Below the pieces are notes generated by a model. It was given only the letters and a program-made list of their open reading frames with translations. It was not told the DNA's origin and searched no databases. A stretch of DNA of 64,000 bases from CADCTB01 sp963768975 (GTDB lineage Bacteria > Actinomycetota > Acidimicrobiia > Acidimicrobiales > AC-14), in contig CAVYKB010000002.1 in NCBI GenBank assembly GCA_963768975.1, forward strand, positions 124,001 to 188,000. Reading direction: 5' to 3'. Positions 47,050-55,872 of this stretch are shown here, piece after piece. Each line of letters begins with the position of its first letter. Within the stretch, counting starts at the first letter, position 1. The position numbers were made by a program, and so were the translations under genes.

Positions 47050-48887
47050 TCCTCTTCAAACCTTCCGCCCAGGTGCTTGGCCAGGAACCGCTCGGCGTGG
47101 GCGTAGAACTTCAGCCGGTTCTCGGGCTTGGCGAACCCGTGGCCCTCGTCGGGGAAGAGCATGTACTCGTGGTCGATGCCCTTCTCCTTGAGGACGGCGA
47201 CGATCTGCTCGGACTCGGCCTGCTTGACCCGGGGGTCGTTGGCGCCTTGGGCGATGAGGAGCGGGATGCGGATGTCGCCGGCCCTCGAGAGCGGCGACCG
47301 CTCCCACATGAACTCCTCCTCGGTCTCGGGGTTGCCGACCCGGGTGTGGAACTGGGCGATCATCGGCGCCCAGTAGGGCGGGATGGACTCGATGAGGGTC
47401 TTCAGGTTCGACGGGCCCACGATGTCGACCGCGCAGGCGAACACGTCGGGCGTGAAGGCGGCGCCGGCCAGCGCCGCGTAGCCACCATAGGAGCCGCCGT
47501 AGATGGCGACCTTGGACCGGTCGGCGTAGCCCTGGTCGACGATCCAGTCGACGGCGTCGAGCAGGTCGGTGTGCATCCTGGCGCCCCACTCCTTGTCGCC
47601 GGCGTTCACGAAGTCCTTGCCGTAGCCGGTCGAGCCCCGGAAGTTCACCTGTACGCACAGGTAGCCCCGGTTGGCCAGCCACTGGGCCTCGGGGTCGTAT
47701 CCCCAGGTGTCGCGGGCCCAGGGCCCGCCGTGGACGTTGAGCACGGTCGCCAGGCTCTCCCGGGCGACTCCGGGCGGGAAGGTCAGGTACCCGTGGATGG
47801 TCAGACCGTCGCGGGCGGTGTAGGAGAAGGGCTCCATCTTGGCCAGCTCGTACTGCGACAGCGCCGGCTGGTGCTCGAAGAGGAAGGTGGCCTGCTTCGA
47901 GTCGCGGTCGTACGCGTAGTAGCGGACGGGCCCGTCGTCGTTCGTGTACGCCGCCAGCCACGTGCGGTCGGTGTCGTCGTGGCCGCTGAGGTTCAGGTCG
48001 CCGGGGTCGACGGCGAAGAGGACCTGCGCGTCTTCCTCGAGGTCGGGGTCGAGGATCTGGTAGCTGGCCCGCTCCTTGATGAATGTCACTGCCTGCGGTT
48101 CCCGGGTGTCCGGGTGCAGGCGGACACCGCCCACGTCGTACTGGGGGTCCTCGGCGATCACGGCGGTCGCGCCGGTGGCGATGTCGAGCTTCACCAGGCG
48201 GCCGGCGTTGGCCCCGACCGAGGACACCATGAGCATGCTGGCGCCGTCGAGGGTGAAGGACAGGGGCGAGGTGGTGAGGGAGTCGTCCTGGCCCCACTGC
48301 AGCAGCTCACGCCACTCGTCCTCTTCGGTGTCCCGGACCATCAGGACCATCCCGCCGTCGGGGAGGGGGGCGAGGCCGGCGCGGACCGTGAAGTCGGCGT
48401 CGGCGAGGAAGCCGATGAAGCCGGGGTTGGCCACGATCTTCTCGATTTCGCCGGTGGGTAGGTCGAGGCGGTAGACGTCGTGGAGCTGGGGGTTGTCCTT
48501 GTTCAGGCCGATGAGGATGGTGTCGGGGAAGCGCTTGTCGGTCTCGTCCACCCGGGCCTGCACACCCTCGAAGGGGGTGACGTCCTGGGTCTCGCCGGTC
48601 TGCAGGTCGACGCTGAAGAGGTGCCAGTCCTCGTCGCCGCCGACGTCCTGGATGTAGAGCAGGTGGCGGTTGTCGTGGGCCCAGAAGAACGTGCGGATGC
48701 CGCGGTCGCGATCGTCAGTGACGGCGGCGGCGTCCTCGAGCGGGGCGCCGACCCGGTTCACCCACACGTTGAGCACGCCGGCATCGGGGGCGACCCACGC
48801 CAGCCGGCTGCCGTCGGGCGAGATCCGGGGGCTGACCCGCTCCGGGTTGCCGAACAGGACCTGGCGGGGGACGAGGGGCGCAGTCAT
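47046..48887 (-). CDS. S9 family prolyl-oligopeptidase-like peptidase
   Basis: A 613-residue serine peptidase. The N-terminal two thirds are a beta-propeller (PRISPDGSRLAWVAPDAGVL, FFWAHDNRHLLYIQDVGGDED). The catalytic domain starts near residue 340 with FSYTARDGLTIHGYLTFPPG, VLNVHGGPWARDTWGY, LCVQVNFRGSTGYGKDF, the nucleophile in IYGGSYGGYAALAGAA, Asp in ANDPRVKQAESEQI, and His in PDEGHGFAKPENR. It is cytoplasmic, degrades peptides or acts as acylaminoacyl peptidase. It starts ATG after a longer in-frame run without a ribosome site. Confidence 0.93.
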   Translation of the reverse strand: MTAPLVPRQVLFGNPERVSPRISPDGSRLAWVAPDAGVLNVWVNRVGAPLEDAAAVTDDRDRGIRTFFWAHDNRHLLYIQDVGGDEDWHLFSVDLQTGETQDVTPFEGVQARVDETDKRFPDTILIGLNKDNPQLHDVYRLDLPTGEIEKIVANPGFIGFLADADFTVRAGLAPLPDGGMVLMVRDTEEDEWRELLQWGQDDSLTTSPLSFTLDGASMLMVSSVGANAGRLVKLDIATGATAVIAEDPQYDVGGVRLHPDTREPQAVTFIKERASYQILDPDLEEDAQVLFAVDPGDLNLSGHDDTDRTWLAAYTNDDGPVRYYAYDRDSKQATFLFEHQPALSQYELAKMEPFSYTARDGLTIHGYLTFPPGVARESLATVLNVHGGPWARDTWGYDPEAQWLANRGYLCVQVNFRGSTGYGKDFVNAGDKEWGARMHTDLLDAVDWIVDQGYADRSKVAIYGGSYGGYAALAGAAFTPDVFACAVDIVGPSNLKTLIESIPPYWAPMIAQFHTRVGNPETEEEFMWERSPLSRAGDIRIPLLIAQGANDPRVKQAESEQIVAVLKEKGIDHEYMLFPDEGHGFAKPENRLKFYAHAERFLAKHLGGRFEEE

Positions 48888-49045
48888 GCCGGCCAGCCTG
48901 GCAGATGCTCGACTCTGCCTTGGGCCCGACGTGCCAATAGGAGGGTGCACCGTTTAGCGTCGGGGGTGATGAGCGAGCCGGAGGCGAGCGAACCGACAAG
49001 CAGAGCGCCCCGCTCAGCGGGGCGGACGCCGAAGGCGGCGGGCCG

Positions 49046-49417
49046 ATGAGCCAGTCTGCGGTCGACATCTCCCCGCTCGACGCGTTCATGCGCCGGCTCC
49101 TCCGGCTGCCCGCCGGCGCCGGTCCCAGCGCCACCGCGGAGAAGGCGTTCGGCACGTCGATCCTCATCTCGACTGTCCGCTGCCTGCTGACCTACGTGCT
49201 GCTGCCGCTGCTCAAGCCGGTCGTCGACCTGACCGGGGGCGTCGGCCCCATCGTGGGGCTCGTCATCGGCGCCGTGTCGGCGACGGCCATCGTCTACTCG
49301 ATGCGACGGTTCTGGCGGGCCAACCACCGCATGCGGTGGGCGTACACCGTGGTGGGCGGCGGCATCCTCGTGCTGCTGGCCGTCCAAGCGGTGGGAGACG
49401 TCGCCGCCCTGCTCTGA
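49046..49417 (+). CDS. Small membrane protein
   Basis: 123 residues. Two or three hydrophobic segments (TYVLLPLLKPVVDLTGGVGP, IVGLVIGAVSATAIVYSMRR, AYTVVGGGILVLLAVQAVGD) around a basic loop YSMRRFWRANHRMRWAY. The ATG is 29 bases after an in-frame run of no coding value. It overlaps the DUF454 gene by TGATG. No family recognised. Confidence 0.68.
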   Translation: MSQSAVDISPLDAFMRRLLRLPAGAGPSATAEKAFGTSILISTVRCLLTYVLLPLLKPVVDLTGGVGPIVGLVIGAVSATAIVYSMRRFWRANHRMRWAYTVVGGGILVLLAVQAVGDVAALL

Positions 49418-49827
49418 TGGCCGAGGGACGCAGAGCCACCGCTCCCCTGTGGTTCGCCGGCGGGATCCTCTCCGTCGGCATCGGGGGGATCGGCGTGATT
49501 GTCCCCGGTCTGCCGACCACGGTCTTCTTCATCGTGGCCGCCGCCTGCTTCTCCCGGAGCAGCCCCCGGTTCGAGCAGTGGGTGCTCAACCTGCCCAGGA
49601 TCGGCCGCACCGTCGGTGACTACCGGGCCGGACTGGGCATGCCCCGGCGGTCGAAGGTGGTCGCCGTCACCATGATCGTGGTGGTCTCGACGCTCAGCGC
49701 CGTCCTCGCCGGCCCGCCCGCCGCGTGGGGGATCGCCGCTCTCGGCCTGGTGGGCGCCCTCTACGTCACGTTCCGAGTGCCCACACGCGAGCGTCTTCTG
49801 GCGGAGCGGCCCCCGCCGATGTCCTGA
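49417..49827 (+). CDS. DUF454 family (YbaN-like) membrane protein
   Basis: 136 residues with the family text GGILSVGIGGIGVIVPGLPTT, FFIVAAACFSRSSPRFEQWV and PRIGRTVGDYRAGLGMPRRSK, and two transmembrane helices. The ATG overlaps the previous stop. Its stop TGA overlaps the next gene as CTGA. YbaN-type proteins are linked to envelope stress in some bacteria, but the function is unknown. Confidence 0.85.
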   Translation: MAEGRRATAPLWFAGGILSVGIGGIGVIVPGLPTTVFFIVAAACFSRSSPRFEQWVLNLPRIGRTVGDYRAGLGMPRRSKVVAVTMIVVVSTLSAVLAGPPAAWGIAALGLVGALYVTFRVPTRERLLAERPPPMS

Positions 49828-50795
49828 CCAGGGCTCGCCGGGCCGGCGCCGCCGCCGGGTGGCTCGTCGTCGTCCCGCTCATGCTGGTCGCCGCCGCCCG
49901 GGTAGTCGCCCCCGACGCCCGCTCGGTCCTGGTCGCCCTGAACGCGCTCACGCCGTTCCTGTTCCTCCCCGCCTGGCCGGTGGCGCTGGCCGCCGGCCTC
50001 GGCCGGCGCTGGGCCCTGTGCGCCGCCGCCGCCGCCGTGCTGGTCGCCCATGTCGCCTTCATGGCGCCGGAACTGGCGGCCCGGGCACCGGTCCCGCCCC
50101 TCGATGCCGGCTTCCGCGCCATCCGGCTGTTCAATGCCAACGTCTACGCCGCCAATCCCGACGCCGGCGGCATCGCCAGTGAGATCGCGGCCGCCGGGCC
50201 CGATCTCGTGTTCCTGCAGGAGGCGACGCCCAGGCTCGTCGGAGCCATTGACGACACCGGTGCCCTGGAGGAGCTGCCCCACCGGATCGCCGTCGGCCGG
50301 GACGACCCGTTCGGCACGCTGGTGGCGTCGCGCTGGCCCCTTGCCGACCAGGGTGTGATCAAGCTCGACGGGCTACCTGTTGCCATCCGGGCGACCATCG
50401 ATACCGGCGACGGTCCGATCCGGCTGTACGCCCTCCACGTCGTGGCCCCATTCGGCGCACGGGAGAGGTGGTCCCGGCAGTTGGAGCAGATCGCCGGCGC
50501 CGTCCGCCAGGAGGTCGGGCCGGTCCTCGTGGCCGGCGACTTCAACGCCACCTGGAGCCACCGGGCGTTCCGGCGCCTCCTCGACGCCGGCCTCACCGAC
50601 GCTGCGGCCGCCCGCGGCCGGCCCTTCCAGATGACCTGGGACCGGTCCCGACGCCTGGTCCCGCCCCTGGCCCGGATCGATCACGTGCTGACCACGCCGG
50701 CGCTGGCCGTTGTCGCCATCCGCACGGGCACGGGCAGGGGAAGCGACCACCGGCCGATCGTCGCCGACATCGTGCGCACCGCCGGTCCGCACTAG
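49824..50795 (+). CDS. Membrane-anchored endonuclease/exonuclease/phosphatase-fold protein
   Basis: About 323 residues. An N-terminal membrane part (AAGWLVVVPLMLVAAARVVA, ALNALTPFLFLPAWPVALAAG, ALCAAAAAVLVAHVAFMAP) of three helices is followed by an EEP catalytic domain: IRLFNANVYAANPDAGGIAS, DLVFLQEATPRLVGAI, ASRWPLADQGV, LVAGDFNATWSHRAF and GRGSDHRPIVADI. The Glu (LQEAT), Asp-Asn (GDFNA) and Asp-His (SDHRP) are intact. The only start that keeps the first helix is CTG, overlapping the previous TGA (CTGA). It shares the stop CTAG with the convergent EEP gene. Confidence 0.8.
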   Translation: MTRARRAGAAAGWLVVVPLMLVAAARVVAPDARSVLVALNALTPFLFLPAWPVALAAGLGRRWALCAAAAAVLVAHVAFMAPELAARAPVPPLDAGFRAIRLFNANVYAANPDAGGIASEIAAAGPDLVFLQEATPRLVGAIDDTGALEELPHRIAVGRDDPFGTLVASRWPLADQGVIKLDGLPVAIRATIDTGDGPIRLYALHVVAPFGARERWSRQLEQIAGAVRQEVGPVLVAGDFNATWSHRAFRRLLDAGLTDAAAARGRPFQMTWDRSRRLVPPLARIDHVLTTPALAVVAIRTGTGRGSDHRPIVADIVRTAGPH

Positions 50796-51526
50796 GGCGA
50801 ACGCGGCGTGAGGTCGGCGACCAGGCCGTAGTGGTCGGAGGCGCAGAGGGTGCCCTCGGCCTCGTCGAAGGCCAGCGCGGCGCCGGCCACCTCCACCTGG
50901 TCGTTGACCAGGATGTAGTCGAGGACACTGCCGGCGCCGGTGGCGCCCAGCCGCAGCGGGGTGGGGACGGTGCGGGCGGGCTCGCAGCCGTGGACCGTCT
51001 TATGGGCGGACCGCAGCCGGGTCGCCAGCAGCTCGATCGTGGGCGAGCCCGGCCGGGCGTTCAGGTCTCCCAGCAACACCGCCGGCCCGGGGCGCCGGCC
51101 GGCAATCCAGTCGAGGATGCGCTGGGCCTGGCCGGCCCGGAGCACTTCCCCGCCGAGGCCGAGGTGGGCGTTGTAGACGTCGAGCGTGGCGCCGCCCACC
51201 CGCATGGTGACCCGCTGGGCCACCCGGCCGTCGGCCTGCAGGTCCAGCCACCCGGTGGAGACCACCGGCACCCGGCTCAGCACCCCGATCCCTTCCCAGA
51301 GTCCAGCGGCGCCCACCTTGGGCCGGCGGTGGGCGCGGTAGGACAGCCGCCCCCCGCTGGCCCGGGCCACCTCGCTGGCGATCCAACGGGCCTGGTCGGG
51401 CAGGACCCGCAGCTCCTGGAAGCCGATCACCTCCGGCGCCAGCGCCACCAGCTGGCGGACGAGCAGCCGGCGGCGGGCCGGCCACCGGTCGGCGGTGTTG
51501 CGCACATTGAGGGTTGCGACGCGCAC
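50792..51526 (-). CDS. Endonuclease/exonuclease/phosphatase family protein
   Basis: A 244-residue soluble EEP enzyme. It starts directly with VRVATLNVRNTADRWPARRR, then PEVIGFQELRVLPDQ with catalytic Glu, ARGR-like loops, VYNAHLGLGGEV, VLLGDLNARPGSPTIELLAT with Asp-Asn, and ASDHYGLVADL with Asp-His. It is probably a metal-dependent nuclease or phosphodiesterase/sphingomyelinase-like enzyme. The GTG start lies close to the pyruvate kinase start on the other strand (18 bases), a divergent pair. It shares the tetranucleotide CTAG with the convergent membrane EEP gene, a different family member. Confidence 0.85.
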   Translation of the reverse strand: MRVATLNVRNTADRWPARRRLLVRQLVALAPEVIGFQELRVLPDQARWIASEVARASGGRLSYRAHRRPKVGAAGLWEGIGVLSRVPVVSTGWLDLQADGRVAQRVTMRVGGATLDVYNAHLGLGGEVLRAGQAQRILDWIAGRRPGPAVLLGDLNARPGSPTIELLATRLRSAHKTVHGCEPARTVPTPLRLGATGAGSVLDYILVNDQVEVAGAALAFDEAEGTLCASDHYGLVADLTPRSP

Positions 51527-51544
51527 AGCCGTATCGTCGCGGCA

Positions 51545-52984
51545 ATGGACCGCCGCACCAAGATCGTCGCCACCCTCGGGCCGGCGTCGGACACACCGCA
51601 GATCGTGCGGCGGATGATCGACGCCGGCATGAACATGGCCCGCCTCTCCCTGGCCCACGGGCCCGTCGAGGAGACCCTGGAGCGCATCAAAAGGGTGCGG
51701 AAGGCCGCGGAGGACGCCGAGCGCACGATCGGCGTCCTCGTCGACCTTCCGGGCCCGAAAATCCGCACCGCCGACTTCGAGCGCGAGATCTACCTCAGCG
51801 AGGACGACCTGGTGGTGCTGGTCCCCTCGGCGGATGGGATGACGAGCGACTGGCTCCGGATCGCCGTCGACCACCCGGCCCTGGTCGCCCACCTGGAGCC
51901 CGGCGACCGCGTCTCCATGGGCGACGGCGGCGTGACTCTGTCCGTCGAGGAGGCCTACGGCGACCGGGCGGTGGCCCGCATCCGCTCCGGCGGCCGGCTC
52001 ATGGGCCGCCCTGGCGTGTCCCTCTCGACCACCCGCTTTCCGATGGAGTCCCCCACCGCCGAGGACCTCCGGCTGCTCGACATCGTGCTCGAAGCCGATG
52101 TGGACGCCGTCGCCATCTCTTTCGTCCGCTCCGCCGCCGATGTCGAGCGCGTACGGACGGCCATCGGCCCCGACGGCCCCATGTTGGTCGCCAAGATCGA
52201 GACCCAGGAGGCGGTCGACGCCCTGGAGTCGGTCATCCCCGTCACCGACGGCGTGATGGTGGCCCGAGGAGACCTGGGCATCCGCTGCGCCCTGGAGGAC
52301 GTCCCGCACTACCAGAAGCGGATCATCCAGGCGGGCGTTTCCTACGGCCTGCCGGTCATCACTGCCACCCAGATGCTGGAGTCGATGTTGCACGCGCCGA
52401 CGCCAACCCGGGCTGAGGTCAGCGACGTGGCCAACGCCGTCCTCGACGGCACCAGCGCCCTGATGCTCTCCGGCGAGACGGCCATCGGCCACGACCCGGT
52501 TGGCGCGGTCGCCACCATGGCCCGCATCGCTACCCGGGCCGAGCGGGAGTTCGACTACCTCGGCTGGGGGCGGGAGCGGGGGATCCAGCAGGTGGCCGAG
52601 AGCCGGGGCAAGCCGGCGTCCCGGCGCATCACCGCCGCCGTCTCGGCCGCGGCGTGGAAAGCGGTCACCGACGTGGGGGCCACCGCCATCATCGCGTGCA
52701 CCAGCAGCGGCACGACCGCCCGGGCGATCTCCCGGTTCCGGCCGGTGATCCCCGTACTGGGGGTGACACCGTCACCCCGGACGGCCCGGCAGCTGTCGGT
52801 GGCTTGGGGCATCACCCCGGTGCTCACCAAGGAGCGTTCGACGACCGACGATATCGTCTGGTTCGCCATCAAGTCCGCGGTGGAAGCCGGCATGGCCAAG
52901 GCGGGCGATGTCGTCGCCGTGCTGGTCGGCTGGACCGTGGAGCCGGCGCCGACAACCGACACCCTCCGGCTCGTGCGTATCTAA
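51545..52984 (+). CDS. pyk: Pyruvate kinase, probably potassium-independent
   Basis: The last ATP-forming step of glycolysis (PEP + ADP to pyruvate + ATP). 479 residues. Substrate and metal residues are present: Arg in MARLSLAHG, AKIETQEAVDAL, VMVARGDLGIRCALEDVPHYQKRI in part, and TATQMLESM. The C-terminal domain has SSGTTARAISRFRP and GVTPSPRTARQLSVAWGI. Unusually, the cation site reads RLSLAHG in place of RLNFSHG and VDLPGPKIRT in place of DTKGPEIR. The Lys instead of Glu in GPKIR is the mark of potassium-independent pyruvate kinases. The ATG start is clear. The stop shares CTAA with the convergent Kelch gene. Confidence 0.93.
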   Translation: MDRRTKIVATLGPASDTPQIVRRMIDAGMNMARLSLAHGPVEETLERIKRVRKAAEDAERTIGVLVDLPGPKIRTADFEREIYLSEDDLVVLVPSADGMTSDWLRIAVDHPALVAHLEPGDRVSMGDGGVTLSVEEAYGDRAVARIRSGGRLMGRPGVSLSTTRFPMESPTAEDLRLLDIVLEADVDAVAISFVRSAADVERVRTAIGPDGPMLVAKIETQEAVDALESVIPVTDGVMVARGDLGIRCALEDVPHYQKRIIQAGVSYGLPVITATQMLESMLHAPTPTRAEVSDVANAVLDGTSALMLSGETAIGHDPVGAVATMARIATRAEREFDYLGWGRERGIQQVAESRGKPASRRITAAVSAAAWKAVTDVGATAIIACTSSGTTARAISRFRPVIPVLGVTPSPRTARQLSVAWGITPVLTKERSTTDDIVWFAIKSAVEAGMAKAGDVVAVLVGWTVEPAPTTDTLRLVRI

Positions 52985-53988
52985 CGGCCGACGGTGAACG
53001 CCTCGTGGGCGCCGCTGACGAACAGGCCGGGCTCGGGGCCGCCGGCGATGACGTGGAGGCGGTCGCCCAGGCCGGCGACGCCGAGGCCGTGGCGGGGGAT
53101 GCGGAGCTGGGCGACCCGGGACCACCGGCCGTCGGCCAGGCACTCGACCGACGCGATGGTGCCCGCCGGCTCCTCGCCGCCGGCGACGCACGGCCGCCCG
53201 CCGGCCTCAGCCGCCGACGTGCCGCCCCGGGTGTCGTTGAGACGGGGCTCGGCCCGCCAGCCCCGTCCGGGATCGCTTGGATCCCACGATTCGACGGTGG
53301 CCTTGTTGGTGTCCAGCCCGCCGAGGCGGCCGGCGATGGCGTAGACCCGCCCGCCGGCGCCGGCGGCGGCCAGGTGGTCACGCGGCTCGGCCATGTCGGG
53401 GCCGGCGGCCCACGCCCGTTGCCCGGGCGTGAGCACCTCGGTGCGGGCCAGGAAGCGGCCCAGGTTGTCCGTGCCGCCCACCGCCACCAGCCGGCCGCCG
53501 GCCGCGGCCAGGGCCAAGCCGCCCCGGGTGCCGCCCAGCGCCGGCTCCTCCCGCCACACCCGGTCGCCGGCGCCGAGGCTCACTACCCGCGACTGCGACA
53601 CCCACTCCTGGCCGGCCCGGTTGGTGTACCCGCCGGCGACGTACACCCGGTCGCCGAGGGCCGCCATGCCCGAGTGGTGAAGGGCCAGGGGCAGCGCCGG
53701 CGCCGGCTCCCAGCGGTTGGCCGCGGAATCGTAGAAGTCGACCCGGTCGCTCGCCGCCCCGTCGAGGGTGAGGCCGCCGGCGACGACGATCCGCCCGCCC
53801 AGGACGGCGGCGGCCACCTCGGTGCGGGGCACGGGCAGCTCGGCCAGCGCCGGCGCCGTGGTGACAGCCGTCGTCGTCGAGGCCGCCGGCGCTGGCGGGC
53901 CGTCGCCCGAGTCGGAACAGCCGACCCCGAGCAGGGCAACCACCAGCAGCGTCGCCGTGCACACCCTCACCCCGGCGATGGTACGCAC
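52981..53988 (-). CDS. Kelch-repeat lipoprotein
   Basis: 335 residues. The N-terminus is a lipoprotein signal (VCTATLLVVALLGVGCSDSG) with the lipid Cys. A Thr/Ala/Pro spacer precedes a Kelch beta-propeller: repeats such as GRIVVAGGLTLDGAASDRVD, DRVYVAGGYTNRAGQEWVSQ, GRLVAVGGTDNLGRFLARTE and GRVYAIAGRLGG, each with the Gly-Gly and Trp/Tyr pattern. It is probably attached to the outer face of the membrane and binds ligand or partner proteins. It diverges from the ABC exporter, 64 bases apart. Confidence 0.82.
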   Translation of the reverse strand: MRTIAGVRVCTATLLVVALLGVGCSDSGDGPPAPAASTTTAVTTAPALAELPVPRTEVAAAVLGGRIVVAGGLTLDGAASDRVDFYDSAANRWEPAPALPLALHHSGMAALGDRVYVAGGYTNRAGQEWVSQSRVVSLGAGDRVWREEPALGGTRGGLALAAAGGRLVAVGGTDNLGRFLARTEVLTPGQRAWAAGPDMAEPRDHLAAAGAGGRVYAIAGRLGGLDTNKATVESWDPSDPGRGWRAEPRLNDTRGGTSAAEAGGRPCVAGGEEPAGTIASVECLADGRWSRVAQLRIPRHGLGVAGLGDRLHVIAGGPEPGLFVSGAHEAFTVGR

Positions 53989-54052
53989 ACGACGACCAGA
54001 TCCGACGTCCGTCTATGGTCGTATCCGCCCCAAGGCCCCTACAGAGGTGACG

Positions 54053-55030
54053 ATGACGACCGATCTGGCGATCGAAGCCACCGGCTTGGTGAAGTCCTTC
54101 GGCGAGACGAAGGCGGTCGACGGTGTCGACCTCGCCGTGCGCCGGGGCTCGGTCTACGGCGTGCTCGGCCCGAACGGCGCCGGCAAGACCACGACTATTC
54201 GCATGCTGGCGACGCTCCTGCAGCCTGACGGCGGGAGTGCCCGGGTCCTGGGCCACGACATCGTCACCGACGCCGAGGCCGTCAGGGCTGCAGTCAGCCT
54301 CACTGGTCAGATGGCCTCCGTCGACGAGGACCTGACCGGCCGTGAGAACCTCGTCCTGCTGGGACGGCTCCTGGGGATGCGCCCGCCGGCGGCTAAGGAG
54401 CGAGCCGGTGAGCTCCTCGACGCATTCGGGCTGGCGGAATCGGCGGCCAAACTGGTGAAGCACTATTCGGGCGGGATGCGGCGGCGGCTCGACATCGCGG
54501 CGAGCATCGTCGTGACCCCGGAGCTGATGTTCCTCGACGAGCCGACGACCGGCCTCGACCCCCGCTCCCGCAACCAGGTGTGGGACATCGTGCGAGCCCT
54601 GGTCGCCGAGGGCACCACCATCCTTCTCTGCACCCAGTACCTGGAGGAGGCCGACCAGCTGGCCGAGGGGATCGCCGTGATCGACCGGGGCAAGGTGATC
54701 GCCGAAGGGACTCCGGGCCAGCTCAAGGCGTCGGTCGGGTCGGCCACCCTGCACGTCCGGCTGCTGGATCCTGGACAACGGCCGGACGCCGAGCAGGTGC
54801 TCGACCGCCATCTCGGGGCCGTGACCCAGGAGAACGACCCGGCGGCGCTCTCCGCCGCCTGCCCGAGTGCCGATCGGGGCGCCGAGGTGATCGCCGACCT
54901 CGTCCGGGCCGGCGTAGGCGTCGCCGCTTTCTCGCTCGGGCAGCCCAGCCTGGACGAGGTCTTCATGGCCATCACCGGCCACCCCGCCGAAGATGCCGGC
55001 GACCCGATCACCGACGGGAGCCCGGCATGA
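54053..55030 (+). CDS. ABC transporter ATP-binding protein (DrrA-like)
   Basis: A 325-residue ATPase of the daunorubicin/ABC-2 family. Walker A GPNGAGKTT, Q-loop LTGQMASVDEDLTGRENLVL, signature YSGGMRRRLDIAASIV, Walker B LMFLDEPTTGLDP, and the D/H region ILLCTQYLEEADQLAEGIAV. A C-terminal extension typical of DrrA follows (LDEVFMAITG). The ATG has a GAGG site, and the gene is coupled to the permease by ATGA. It exports drugs or lipids by pairing with the DrrB-like protein. Confidence 0.93.
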   Translation: MTTDLAIEATGLVKSFGETKAVDGVDLAVRRGSVYGVLGPNGAGKTTTIRMLATLLQPDGGSARVLGHDIVTDAEAVRAAVSLTGQMASVDEDLTGRENLVLLGRLLGMRPPAAKERAGELLDAFGLAESAAKLVKHYSGGMRRRLDIAASIVVTPELMFLDEPTTGLDPRSRNQVWDIVRALVAEGTTILLCTQYLEEADQLAEGIAVIDRGKVIAEGTPGQLKASVGSATLHVRLLDPGQRPDAEQVLDRHLGAVTQENDPAALSAACPSADRGAEVIADLVRAGVGVAAFSLGQPSLDEVFMAITGHPAEDAGDPITDGSPA

Positions 55031-55872
55031 CGGTGGACCCGACCACCCAGGCGGACGCGGTCGGCGCCGACCAGGCCGCTGTCCGCCGGGCCATCTCCTC
55101 CCGACCCCGCCCGCCGGCAGCCAGCCCCGTGTCGGCCGCCCTCACGTTCGCCTGGCGGGGGATGCTCAAGGTCAAGCACGTCCCCGAGCAGCTCCTCGAC
55201 GTGACGATCACGCCGGTGATGTTCGTGCTGATGTTCACCTACATCTTCGGCGGCGCCGTCTCCGGGTCCACCGGCGAGTACCGCGACTACCTCATCCCGG
55301 GGATCCTCGTGATGTCCGTGCTGTTCACCACCGTCTACTCGGGGGTGGCGCTCAACACCGACCTCACCAAGGGCGTCGTCGACCGGTTCCGGTCGCTGCC
55401 GATCTGGCGGCCGGCGCCGCTGCTCGGCTCGATGCTGGGCGACAGCGTGCGCTACCTGCTGGCCGGCACGGTGATCATCATGGTCGGCGTGGCGCTGGGC
55501 TTCCGCCCCGACGCCGGCGTCCCCGGGGCCGTCGCCGCCCTCCTGCTCGTGGTGGTGTTCGCCTTCGGCCTGTCCTGGGTCTTCACGACCCTCGGGCTGC
55601 TCCTGCGTACACCGAGCGCGGTGCTGAACGCCGGCTTCATGGGCATCTTCCCACTCACCTTCCTGTCCAACGTCTTCGTCGAGCCCGAGACGCTCCCGGG
55701 CCCGCTCGAAGCGTTCGTCAAGGTGAACCCGATCTCCATCCTCGCCGATGCCTCACGGGGGCTGATGGGCGGCAACGCCGCGAGCGGCGACATCGCCATC
55801 TGCCTGGCGGTGGCGGTGGGGCTGACTGCGGTTTTCGCACCCTTGACAACCCGCCTCTACCGCCGCAACTGA
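55027..55872 (+). CDS. ABC-2 type permease (DrrB-like)
   Basis: A 281-residue permease with six helices. Family text: FAWRGMLKVKHVPEQLLDVT, VMFVLMFTYIFGGAV, YRDYLIPGILVMSVLFTTVY, DRFRSLPIWRPAPLLGSMLG, FGLSWVFTTLGLLLRTPSAV and FPLTFLSNVFVEPETLPGPL. It partners the ATPase that overlaps its start. Its stop overlaps the next gene's best start (CTGA), so all three form one operon, possibly moving a glycosylated lipid since the next gene is a membrane glycosyltransferase-like protein. Confidence 0.92.
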   Translation: MTVDPTTQADAVGADQAAVRRAISSRPRPPAASPVSAALTFAWRGMLKVKHVPEQLLDVTITPVMFVLMFTYIFGGAVSGSTGEYRDYLIPGILVMSVLFTTVYSGVALNTDLTKGVVDRFRSLPIWRPAPLLGSMLGDSVRYLLAGTVIIMVGVALGFRPDAGVPGAVAALLLVVVFAFGLSWVFTTLGLLLRTPSAVLNAGFMGIFPLTFLSNVFVEPETLPGPLEAFVKVNPISILADASRGLMGGNAASGDIAICLAVAVGLTAVFAPLTTRLYRRN

